Below, piece by piece: positions 6,234 to 12,989 of a stretch of DNA of 13,747 bases. Position 1 is the first letter of the stretch. Each line of letters starts with the position of its first letter. The position numbers were made by a program, and so were the translations under genes. Source of the DNA: Coriobacteriaceae bacterium (GTDB lineage Bacteria > Actinomycetota > Coriobacteriia > Coriobacteriales > UBA8131); contig JAAYYH010000210.1 of assembly GCA_012515495.1 (NCBI GenBank), positions 1-13,747 of the forward strand. Reading direction: 5' to 3'. The notes beneath the pieces were generated by a model. It did no database searches, was not told the origin of the DNA, and saw only the letters and a list, made by a program, of their open reading frames with translations.

Positions 6234-7712
6234 TCAGAGCATTCTCTCATCAGCTTCGATCAACTTCCTCGCCTCTGCCAGTTGGACCTCCACGCTTGCT
6301 GGTGAGGTACCACCCTCCGTGGTGCGTCGCGCTACAACAGCAGCGATATCGATGACATCCATAACTGCCGCATCGAAGGCTGTACTGAACTCACTCAGTT
6401 CGGCCAAGCTGAGCTCCTGTAGTGCACACTGCTTCTTCTCAGCATACAGTACTATCCGCCCAACTACCTCATGAGCTTCACGAAAGGGCATACCCGTACC
6501 CACAAGGAAATCGGCCAGGTCGGTAGCCGCCATGAATCCACCTTGGGCGGCTTGAAGCATGGTATCGGCATTCACGCGCAGTGTCGCGAGCATACCGGTA
6601 ATGGCAGCCAAGCTGGCACTGAGGGTGTCGATGGCATCGAACGTGCCTTCCTTGTCCTCCTGCAGATCCTTGTTATATGCCAAAGGCAGGCCCTTAAGCA
6701 CAGTGAGCAGACCAACCAGATCACCGACTACCCTGCCCGCCTTACCCCGTACCAGCTCAGCGAAATCGGGGTTCTTCTTCTGTGGCATGATCGATGACCC
6801 GGTTGCGTAGGTATCGTCGAGGGTAATGAACCCGAACTCCTCAGTGGACCAGAGGATCAGCTCCTCGCTCAGGCGCGAGAGATGGATCATCGCAGTAGTG
6901 CAGGCATAGATCAGGTCGAGCATGAAATCTCGATCGGATACGGCATCCAATGAATTGGGGATCACCGAGGAGAAACCCAGTTCAGAGGCAGTTCGTTGGC
7001 GATCCAGTGGATAGCTGGTCCCTGCCAGAGCGGCGGCACCCAGAGGCGAATTATCGGCGGCGTCACGCGCAGCTATCATGCGCCTGAAGTCTCTGGCAAG
7101 CATCCACGAGTAGGCCAGCAGATGATGAGAGAACAACACCGGCTGGGCTTTCTGCATATGGGTGTAGCCAGGAAGGATGACAGAGCAATTGGCTTCGGCC
7201 ACAGCGATCAGCGTCTGGCGTGCCTTGAGCAACTGCCGCGCCAGAGCGATTGACTGCTGCTTACAATAGAGGCGAGCGTCGGTAGCCACCTGGTCATTGC
7301 GACTGCGACCGGTATGCAATCGCCTCCCAGCGTCACCGATGGCCTCTGTGAGCGCGCGCTCGATACTCATATGGATGTCCTCATCCACGATATCGAAATC
7401 GAAATCACCATCAGTGATCTGCTTGGCGATCGTATCCAGACCAGTGACGATCAGCTCAGCATCCTGTTGCGATAGCACTCCCTGCGCAGCTAACATGCGC
7501 GCATGGGCTTGGGAGCCGGCGATGTCTTGTGCCCACAACCGTTTGTCCACGGGAAGCGAGGCACCGAATTCTTGCAGCGCGGCAGCAGGAGTCTTCTCAA
7601 AGCGCCCGCCCCACAGCGGTATATGATCGTTATCAGCCACGTGTACTGCTTTCTCTCTGTTATATCGTCTAGCTAGCGCGATCCCTGACGTCAAAGCATT
7701 GGCGCGATGCAT
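6234..7712 (-). CDS. argH: Argininosuccinate lyase
   Basis: This enzyme splits argininosuccinate into arginine and fumarate, the last step of arginine synthesis. It belongs to the fumarase/aspartase superfamily, and the signature GSSIMPQKKNP is at about 305-315. HTGRSRNDQVATD (133-145) and the catalytic-histidine segment GYTHMQKAQPVLF (182-194) are also intact. WGGRF, normally about 5-12 residues from the N-terminus, is at 34-38 here. The ATG at 7712 is given because AAGGCGGGG precedes it. The GTG at 7640 would give a 468-residue protein closer to family length, and the 24 extra codons use AGA and CTA, which looks unlike the neighbours. The true start is therefore open. The gene follows argG by 34 bp, and its end overlaps one possible start of the amidase gene. 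Confidence 0.97.
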   Translation of the reverse strand: MHRANALTSGIALARRYNREKAVHVADNDHIPLWGGRFEKTPAAALQEFGASLPVDKRLWAQDIAGSQAHARMLAAQGVLSQQDAELIVTGLDTIAKQITDGDFDFDIVDEDIHMSIERALTEAIGDAGRRLHTGRSRNDQVATDARLYCKQQSIALARQLLKARQTLIAVAEANCSVILPGYTHMQKAQPVLFSHHLLAYSWMLARDFRRMIAARDAADNSPLGAAALAGTSYPLDRQRTASELGFSSVIPNSLDAVSDRDFMLDLIYACTTAMIHLSRLSEELILWSTEEFGFITLDDTYATGSSIMPQKKNPDFAELVRGKAGRVVGDLVGLLTVLKGLPLAYNKDLQEDKEGTFDAIDTLSASLAAITGMLATLRVNADTMLQAAQGGFMAATDLADFLVGTGMPFREAHEVVGRIVLYAEKKQCALQELSLAELSEFSTAFDAAVMDVIDIAAVVARRTTEGGTSPASVEVQLAEARKLIEADERML

Positions 7713-7727
7713 ACCCCGCCTTCAATA

Positions 7728-7743
7728 CTGCCTGCCTGCCTGC
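7728..7743. repeat. (CTGC)4 tetranucleotide repeat between argG and argH
   Basis: Four uninterrupted CTGC units (GCAG on the coding strand) begin just after the argG stop and end about 15 bases before the proposed argH ATG. Short tandem repeats of this kind can change copy number by slippage, here altering the spacing in the argH leader rather than a reading frame. Four copies is short, so chance is possible. Confidence 0.8.
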
Positions 7744-7746
7744 AGC

Positions 7747-8952
7747 TCATTGCTCCAGTAAACGGTGTTGCCTGGCTGCTATCTCAACTGGCAGGCCAAA
7801 GAGATTGATGAATCCAGCAGCATCAGCATGTCTGTACTCAGATTCGCCAAACGAAGCCATATCCACATCGTAGAGCGAATAAGGACTGGTCAATCCGCAG
7901 TTGATGATATTGCCTTTGTAGAGCATCAATTTAACCTCACCAGTAACTGTCCGCTGAGTAGCGTTGACAAAAGCATCAAGGGCCTCTCTGAGCGGAGTGT
8001 ACCATTGGCCGTTGTAGACCAGATCGGCATACTTCAAAGCCACATTCTGCTTGTAGTGCGCTGTTTCCTTATCCAGACAGATCGTCTCCAGCGCGTCATG
8101 AGCGTGATAGAGGATAGTACCGCCAGGAGTCTCGTAGACACCACGACTCTTCATCCCAACCAGACGGTTCTCCACCAGGTCAAGGATGCCAATGCCGTTT
8201 TTCCCGCCCAGCTCGTTGAGCCTTTGGATCAGGGTTACTCCATCAAGCTTCTCGCCATTCAGCGATACGGGAATGCCTTCCTCAAAGCCAATACTAACGT
8301 AGCTGGGCTCATCGGGAGCAGCTTGCGCAGATACCCCCATCTCCAGGATCTTGGCGTAATCGGGGGCATTTGCCGGATCCTCCAGATCCAGCCCCTCGTG
8401 TGAGAGATGCCAGAGATTCTTGTCCTTGGAGTAATTGGTCTCACGTGTGATACGTAGGGGTATCTGGTGAGCTTCAGCGTAATCGATAGCATCTTCTCGG
8501 CTTTTGATATCCCATTCACGCCAAGGGGCGATGACCTTGAGGTCTGGTGCCAGCGCCTTGATGGTGAGCTCGAAGCGTACCTGATCGTTGCCTTTGCCCG
8601 TACAGCCGTGAACGATTGTGTCCGCGCCTTCCTTACGCGCCACATCGATCAAGGCTTTGGCGATAGGCGGACGCGCGAAGCTCGTACCCAGCAGGTAGCC
8701 TTCGTATCTGGCGCCTGCTTTCAATGTCGGCCAGATGAAATCCTCTACCAACTCGGTCTTGATATCGGCGATATAGAGTTTGCTGGCTCCGGTATTCAGC
8801 GCCTTGCTCTCCAAACCCTCGAACTCTTCATCCCCTTGACCAACGTCTGCAGCCATCGCAATGACCTCGCAGTCATAATTCTCTTTAAGCCAGGTGATGA
8901 TGACGGAGGTATCCAGTCCGCCGGAATAAGCTAAGACCGCCTTTTTGACCAT
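7747..8952 (-). CDS. argG: Argininosuccinate synthase
   Basis: This enzyme joins citrulline and aspartate with ATP to give argininosuccinate, AMP and pyrophosphate in the cytoplasm. The 401-residue product matches the family length of about 400. The N-terminal ATP pyrophosphatase motif AYSGGLDTS is at 8-16, followed by ADVGQGDEEFE, the conserved stretch GYLLGTSFARPPIAK, and HGCTGKGNDQVRFE, all hallmarks of ArgG. The C-terminal synthetase part has GIPVSLNGEK and LYHAHDALE. The ATG at 8952 has AAAGG eight bases upstream and places the ATP motif correctly; an in-frame ATG five codons earlier (8967) lacks a ribosome site. The gene is 150 bp downstream of argR and probably shares its transcript. 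Confidence 0.97.
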   Translation of the reverse strand: MVKKAVLAYSGGLDTSVIITWLKENYDCEVIAMAADVGQGDEEFEGLESKALNTGASKLYIADIKTELVEDFIWPTLKAGARYEGYLLGTSFARPPIAKALIDVARKEGADTIVHGCTGKGNDQVRFELTIKALAPDLKVIAPWREWDIKSREDAIDYAEAHQIPLRITRETNYSKDKNLWHLSHEGLDLEDPANAPDYAKILEMGVSAQAAPDEPSYVSIGFEEGIPVSLNGEKLDGVTLIQRLNELGGKNGIGILDLVENRLVGMKSRGVYETPGGTILYHAHDALETICLDKETAHYKQNVALKYADLVYNGQWYTPLREALDAFVNATQRTVTGEVKLMLYKGNIINCGLTSPYSLYDVDMASFGESEYRHADAAGFINLFGLPVEIAARQHRLLEQ

Positions 8953-9075
8953 GGTAATGCCTTTCATATCTTGATCTCAGGTAAACCCTCGAAGAGCCTA
9001 CCCACTGTGTTTTTCCAGATTTGAACGTGTTTTCTCTGAGCGCGCAACTATGAGTCCGCCGGCGCAATGTCGTGC

Positions 9076-9099
9076 AAGCGACGTGATGAAGCGACGTGA
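9076..9099. repeat. Two-copy direct repeat just past the argR stop
   Basis: AAGCGACGTGA occurs at 9076-9086 and again at 9089-9099, a 13-bp period with 12 of 13 bases equal over the full unit. It lies in the 150-bp gap between argR and argG, directly after the argR stop codon. It does not resemble an ARG box. The remainder of this gap (8953-9075) shows no convincing promoter or terminator. Confidence 0.6.
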
Positions 9100-9102
9100 A
9101 GC

Positions 9103-9531
9103 TTACTTCAGTCGCAGTTTGTTGACAGCAGTCTCGAAAGCTTTTGCCTGAGCCTCATCTTGAGCCACTACCAAGATGGTGTCATCGCCGGCAATCGATC
9201 CGAGTACACCAGGCAGATCGGCGGCGTCCAGCGCTGCCGCAACGCCAGGCGCGGTGCCAGTGGAGGCCTTGATCATGATGAGGTTATTGGCCGTGGCAAC
9301 ATCCAGTACCAGATCAGCGACCATACGCTGGAGGTGCATATCCTCGGCTAGCATATAGACCCCCTCAGAGAGCTTGCGCAACCCCATGTCGGTGATGTCT
9401 CGCGACACAGTGGCCTGAGTGCAGACAAATCCGCGCTTCTTGAGGTTATCCACCAGATCACGCTGCGTCCTGATGTGCTCCGCGCGTACAATCTCACGGA
9501 TTGCATCATGCCTTTCGATTCTTTTCTTCAT
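9103..9531 (-). CDS. argR: Arginine repressor
   Basis: ArgR is the arginine-sensing transcription factor. It acts as a hexamer that binds paired 18-bp ARG boxes when arginine is bound. The 142-residue protein has the winged-helix DNA-binding domain (about 1-70), with TQATVSRDITDMGLRKL as the recognition region. The C-terminal oligomerisation and arginine-binding domain (about 75-142) contains GTAPGVAAALD and GSIAGDDTILVV, the latter with the conserved Gly-Asp-Asp that contacts arginine in the family. The ATG at 9531 is supported by AAGGGA seven bases upstream, and length is normal for ArgR (about 140-170). It is placed between argF and argG as in mycobacteria. An ARG-box pair lies 34-72 bases upstream of the start, so it very likely controls its own expression and that of argG and argH. 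Confidence 0.96.
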   Translation of the reverse strand: MKKRIERHDAIREIVRAEHIRTQRDLVDNLKKRGFVCTQATVSRDITDMGLRKLSEGVYMLAEDMHLQRMVADLVLDVATANNLIMIKASTGTAPGVAAALDAADLPGVLGSIAGDDTILVVAQDEAQAKAFETAVNKLRLK

Positions 9532-9564
9532 CTCTGATTCCCTTCATTTACATCAGTCGCTTCA

Positions 9565-9603
9565 ATTGAATAATTATCCTGCAATTGTGAACGCTATTTT
9601 ATA
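9565..9603 (-). promoter_or_regulatory. Pair of ARG-box-like operator sites upstream of argR
   Basis: On the plus strand, site 1 (9565-9582) reads ATTGAATAATTATCCTGC and site 2 (9586-9603) reads TGTGAACGCTATTTTATA. Against the enteric ARG-box consensus WNTGAATWWWWATTCANW, site 1 matches eight of the ten core positions plus all four central W positions, and site 2 matches seven of ten. They are separated by exactly 3 bp, the spacing of classical ArgR double operators. Site 2 overlaps the TATAAA -10 element. Position and spacing make autoregulation of argR and control of argGH the natural reading. Confidence 0.72.
9598..9603 (-). promoter_or_regulatory. Candidate -10 element of the argR promoter
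   Basis: The minus strand reads TATAAA (within TATAAAAT) about 67 bases before the argR start. It lies inside ARG box 2, so ArgR bound there would block RNA polymerase. At 17 bp spacing the -35 hexamer TCTGCC is poor. A good TTGACT occurs at 9631-9636, but 27 bp away, too far for a standard pairing. Confidence 0.45.
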
Positions 9604-9662
9604 CGATAGGCTCTCAATAAGGCAGATAAAAGTCAAGCCTTCTCATAAAAGCGATAATTCTA

Positions 9663-10679
9663 TCATATGTCTGCCATAGTCAATGACAGTAGCGCCTTCT
9701 GGGCATGGAGACGGTTCTCGGCTTCATCATAGATTGCCGAGTATGGGGCATCCATCACCTCATCGGTCACCTCTTCGCCGCGGTGCGCTGGCAGACAGTG
9801 TAAGAAGATCGCGCCAGCTGCAGCCAATCGGAATGAATCCGCAGTGATCTGGAAACCGCTGAAAGCCTTGAGGCGGACATCATGCTCGGCCTCGTCTCCC
9901 ATTGAGGTCCAGGTGTCGGTGATAACCACATCAGCTGCCTGCAGGGCTTGTTCGGGGTCGTAGCACAACTCCAATACGGCACCAGTCTCTTTCGCCAGTG
10001 CTCGGCACTCAGAGGTGATTTTGGGATCAGGTTCATATCCTTGAGGCGTTGCGATGCTTACGCGCATACCCGTCAGTGCGCCTCCCTCGAGGTAAGTGTG
10101 TGCCATATTGTTGCCATCGCCAATGTAAGCCAGCTTGAGCTTGGACAAATCACCCCTGTGTTCGAACATCGTCAGGAAATCAGCCAGTCCCTGACAGGGA
10201 TGGTAATCGTCGGTCAGGGCATTGATCACCGGGATGCTGGCCCAATGCGCGATCTCCTCAACGCGTTGCTGCGCAAACGAACGGATGACAATGGCATCGA
10301 CAAAGCGCTCCAGAACCTTGATGGTGTCCTGAATGGTCTCACCGCGTGAGAATGCCGAGTTCGCGTCACTCATCACTATCGGGTGGGCGCCCAGACGCGT
10401 GATGCCGACCTCAAAGGAAACGCGCGTACGTAGCGAGGGTTTCTCTAAGATCACCGCGACCGCCTTGCCCACATAAGGCTGAACGCGTTCATTGGCATTC
10501 CAGGCAGTCTTCTGGCTTCTTGCCGTGGAAAGCAGCTTGTGCATCTCAGCTGGCGTCAGATCCAACAAGCGCAACAGGTCACGCCCAGCTAACGGATTGC
10601 CCTTCAGCTTGCAGGGGTCATCGAGATCTCCCCACACGGGTGATCCGTTTACCGTCATGGATTGCTTATCGTCAGTCAT
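9663..10679 (-). CDS. argF: Ornithine carbamoyltransferase, anabolic
   Basis: This enzyme transfers the carbamoyl group from carbamoyl phosphate to ornithine, giving citrulline. The 338-residue protein shows the carbamoyl-phosphate motif as SLRTR at 82-86 (STRTR in many relatives), with HPCQ at 160-163. The ornithine-binding DTWTSMGDE is at 255-263 and the catalytic HCLPAHRGEEVTDEVMD at 294-310, so it is a complete ornithine rather than aspartate carbamoyltransferase. The ATG at 10679 has GGAG five bases upstream; an in-frame GTG directly before it is less likely. About 25 residues precede the first conserved helix, slightly more than usual. It starts 12 bp after argD, consistent with one operon. 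An anabolic role is inferred from the biosynthetic neighbours. Confidence 0.97.
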   Translation of the reverse strand: MTDDKQSMTVNGSPVWGDLDDPCKLKGNPLAGRDLLRLLDLTPAEMHKLLSTARSQKTAWNANERVQPYVGKAVAVILEKPSLRTRVSFEVGITRLGAHPIVMSDANSAFSRGETIQDTIKVLERFVDAIVIRSFAQQRVEEIAHWASIPVINALTDDYHPCQGLADFLTMFEHRGDLSKLKLAYIGDGNNMAHTYLEGGALTGMRVSIATPQGYEPDPKITSECRALAKETGAVLELCYDPEQALQAADVVITDTWTSMGDEAEHDVRLKAFSGFQITADSFRLAAAGAIFLHCLPAHRGEEVTDEVMDAPYSAIYDEAENRLHAQKALLSLTMADI

Positions 10680-10691
10680 CACCGCTCCATT

Positions 10692-11912
10692 CTAAAGAGC
10701 TGACAGGATATCATGCAGGACAGGTATCATCAGATCGATCTCGGTAATCGTACAGATCAATGGCGGTAGGAAACGCAAGGTCGATGGTCCGGTGTTGTTG
10801 ATCACCAAACCCTGCTCAAGGCAGGCATCCACCACCTGCGCGGCCACCGGCTTGGACAGTTCTGCTGCCAGCATCAATCCCTTACCACGTGTTTCGATGA
10901 CCAACGGCAGTCCTGACAATCTTTGCTGAAGATACCCTCCCACCTCGACGACCTGTTCGGCGATACCTTGTTGCGTCATCGCATCGATTGTGGCGTTAGC
11001 CGCTGCCACAGCCAATGCGCTGCCACCAAACGTCGAACCATGATCACCAGGCTCAAAGCAATCGCCTATCTCTCCTCTGGCACAAACTGCGCCAACAGGC
11101 ATACCGTTACCGAGTCCCTTGGCCAGCGAGACGATATCGGGCATGATATCGTAGTGTTGGAAGGCGAACGGCTGCCCACCCGTGCGATAGAAACCGGTCT
11201 GGACCTCATCGATTATCAACAAGATATTACGCTTCTCCGTCTCCTCGCGCACCGCTTGGAGGTATTCCAAGCTGCAGGGATGCACACCGCCTTCGCCTTG
11301 GATGCACTCCAGGATCACCGCGCACACCGTGCCAGCAGAGGGGTGGTCCAGCTCTTGGATCAGGGCAGCGATGTCGTTTAGATCGACATGCACGAAACCA
11401 GACGGCAGTGGCTTGAACGCCTCCTGTTTCGAGGGTTGAGCGGTTGCTGCCAGCGAGGCCAGTGTGCGTCCGTGAAAGGAGCGCATGGCACTGACTATGG
11501 TGTAGGCTCCACTCAGATGCAGGCTACCATGACGACGAGCGAGCTTGATGGCACCCTCATTGGCCTCGGCGCCACTGTTAGCGAAGAAAGTGCGCCAGGG
11601 AGCCGCGTCGGCAGCGCTGCAGGCGGCGTTGAGCAACTGCGAGAGCTTCTGCGCCAGCTCGCCACGACCTTCGATATAGTAATAATTGCCAACATGCAGC
11701 AATCGCGCTGCCTGCTCCTGGATGGCACGGGTGACCGCTGGGTGATCGTGTCCCATGCTCACGGCACCGATGCCGGCGATGAAGTCCAGATATGTGGATC
11801 CCTCATCGTCTGTCAGTGTCATCCCACTGCCACTGATGAATTGAACCGGCTTGCGCCGATAGGTGTGCAGCATATAGCGTTGTTCCAGCTGTTGCTGATC
11901 AGTCAAGCTCAT
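10692..11912 (-). CDS. argD: Acetylornithine aminotransferase
   Basis: This PLP enzyme of the class III aminotransferases converts N-acetylglutamate-5-semialdehyde to N-acetylornithine with glutamate as amino donor. The 406 residues show NSGAEANEGAIKLARR (112-127), SFHGRT (145-150), QGEGG (205-209) and the pyridine-nitrogen aspartate D235 in IIDEVQTG. The PLP lysine is K265 in SLAKGLGNGMP, followed by GDHGSTFGG, all in family order and length. The start ATG has GAGG six bases upstream. It lies 31 bp after argB and 12 bp before argF. Many ArgD proteins also act on succinyl-diaminopimelate in lysine synthesis, which sequence cannot settle here. Confidence 0.96.
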   Translation of the reverse strand: MSLTDQQQLEQRYMLHTYRRKPVQFISGSGMTLTDDEGSTYLDFIAGIGAVSMGHDHPAVTRAIQEQAARLLHVGNYYYIEGRGELAQKLSQLLNAACSAADAAPWRTFFANSGAEANEGAIKLARRHGSLHLSGAYTIVSAMRSFHGRTLASLAATAQPSKQEAFKPLPSGFVHVDLNDIAALIQELDHPSAGTVCAVILECIQGEGGVHPCSLEYLQAVREETEKRNILLIIDEVQTGFYRTGGQPFAFQHYDIMPDIVSLAKGLGNGMPVGAVCARGEIGDCFEPGDHGSTFGGSALAVAAANATIDAMTQQGIAEQVVEVGGYLQQRLSGLPLVIETRGKGLMLAAELSKPVAAQVVDACLEQGLVINNTGPSTLRFLPPLICTITEIDLMIPVLHDILSAL

Positions 11913-11943
11913 GGAAAACCTCGTTCCTCTCGATCACACCATT

Positions 11944-12915
11944 TCAATCACGGCTGTGCAACTTGCTGGCCAATCCCTCCAGAGGATAATTGGTGAAGCC
12001 GTTCTCTCCCAGCGCTTGATCGTCCCGCATGATCATCGTGCCCACGCCTTCATTGGTGAATATCTCCAACAACAATGCGTGCGCGATGGTGCCATTGAGT
12101 AGATGCGCTCGCGATACCCCAGCAGTCAAAGCAGTTACACAAGCTTGGATCTTTGGGATCATGCCCGCACTCAAACCGCCGGATCTTTGCATCTCCATGG
12201 CCTGATCAAGCGTCAGACGCGAGATCAGCGATGTCTTGTCGTTGAAATCGGCGTAGAGGCCATCGACATCAGTGAGGAAGATCACCTTGTGCGCCCCGAT
12301 AGCTGCGGCTATCTTGCCGGCAGCCATATCGGCATTGACATTGTAGGATGCTCCATCAGCGCCAACAGCGACACTGGCGATGATCGGGACATAGTTACTG
12401 GAGATGAGATCGTGCAACAGGGTCGTGTCGATTTGGGTGATGTTACCCGTCAGACCAAGCTCCGCGCTGATCGGCTCGGCCTTGATAGTGTGACCATCGG
12501 CACCGGAAAGCCCCACGGCCAGATGTCCGTGCGCGTTCATCTGGCCCACCAGCCCCTGGTTGACCTTACCAATCAAGACCATTTTGACCACATCCATGAC
12601 TTCTGGCGAGGTCACGCGCATGCCGTCCTTGAATTCTACCGGCAAGCCAAGTCTCTCGCTGAGTTGACTGATCTCGTTACCACCACCGTGGACGATGATC
12701 GGGTTGAGGCCGATGATCTTCATCAACACGATGTCACTCATGACATCGGCACAGAGCTTGTTATCAGTCATTGCAGCACCGCCATATTTGATCACGACGG
12801 TCTTGCCGGTGGCTTCTTTTATCCAAGGCAAAGCCTCGATGAGCAGCTGCGCCTGTTGTAGCGATTGAGCTTGGGCTGCCCGAATGTTGAATATCTGTTC
12901 TTCTTGCGGAGTCAT
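11944..12915 (-). CDS. argB: Acetylglutamate kinase
   Basis: This enzyme phosphorylates N-acetylglutamate with ATP, the usual control point of the cyclic arginine pathway. The 323-residue amino-acid-kinase fold shows VIKYGG (41-46), the glycine-rich VHGGGNEIS (75-83), the acetylglutamate site YNVNADMAAGKIA, and the nucleotide-site segments FLTDVDGLY and GGLSAGMIPK. About 38 residues precede the first strand, including LLIEALPWI, the N-terminal helix found in arginine-inhibited kinases, so feedback inhibition is plausible. After the usual ending GVGTMI about 26 extra residues follow. GGAAAGG seven bases before the ATG supports the start. It follows argJ after 74 bp that show no recognisable signal. 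Confidence 0.97.
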   Translation of the reverse strand: MTPQEEQIFNIRAAQAQSLQQAQLLIEALPWIKEATGKTVVIKYGGAAMTDNKLCADVMSDIVLMKIIGLNPIIVHGGGNEISQLSERLGLPVEFKDGMRVTSPEVMDVVKMVLIGKVNQGLVGQMNAHGHLAVGLSGADGHTIKAEPISAELGLTGNITQIDTTLLHDLISSNYVPIIASVAVGADGASYNVNADMAAGKIAAAIGAHKVIFLTDVDGLYADFNDKTSLISRLTLDQAMEMQRSGGLSAGMIPKIQACVTALTAGVSRAHLLNGTIAHALLLEIFTNEGVGTMIMRDDQALGENGFTNYPLEGLASKLHSRD

Positions 12916-12989
12916 TATCGTGCCTTTCCTATTGCCAAAACGAACTACTGTCGCGCGACTGATGAACCACTATGCGCTTTTCTGTCCCA

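Noticed and set aside
6234..6250. Amidase start at ATG 6250 overlapping argH
   Set aside because: No good ribosome site lies at a suitable distance, and the extra 15 residues would put a hydrophilic stretch before the signal peptide; ATG 6205 or 6193 gives a normal export signal.
7765..8403. 212-codon open frame on the plus strand
   Set aside because: It is antisense to argG, has no recognisable motif, and long antisense frames are expected opposite codon-biased genes.
9020..9037. Possible third ARG box before argG
   Set aside because: Core TGAAC and TTTCT match 7 of 10 positions, but the centre is not A/T-only and no partner box lies 3 bp away on either side.
9663..10679. SLRTR in place of STRTR in ArgF as an active-site defect
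   Set aside because: The residues that bind carbamoyl phosphate (Ser, Arg, Thr, Arg) are kept, and Leu at this position is a known natural variant in the family, so loss of activity is not suggested.
11388..11996. 202-codon open frame on the plus strand across the argD start
   Set aside because: It overlaps argD and the argB-argD gap antisense, with no recognisable domain or convincing ribosome site.
12103..12861. 252-codon open frame on the plus strand
   Set aside because: It lies antisense within argB, whose conserved motifs are complete; the translated sequence resembles no protein family and mirrors the codon pattern of argB.
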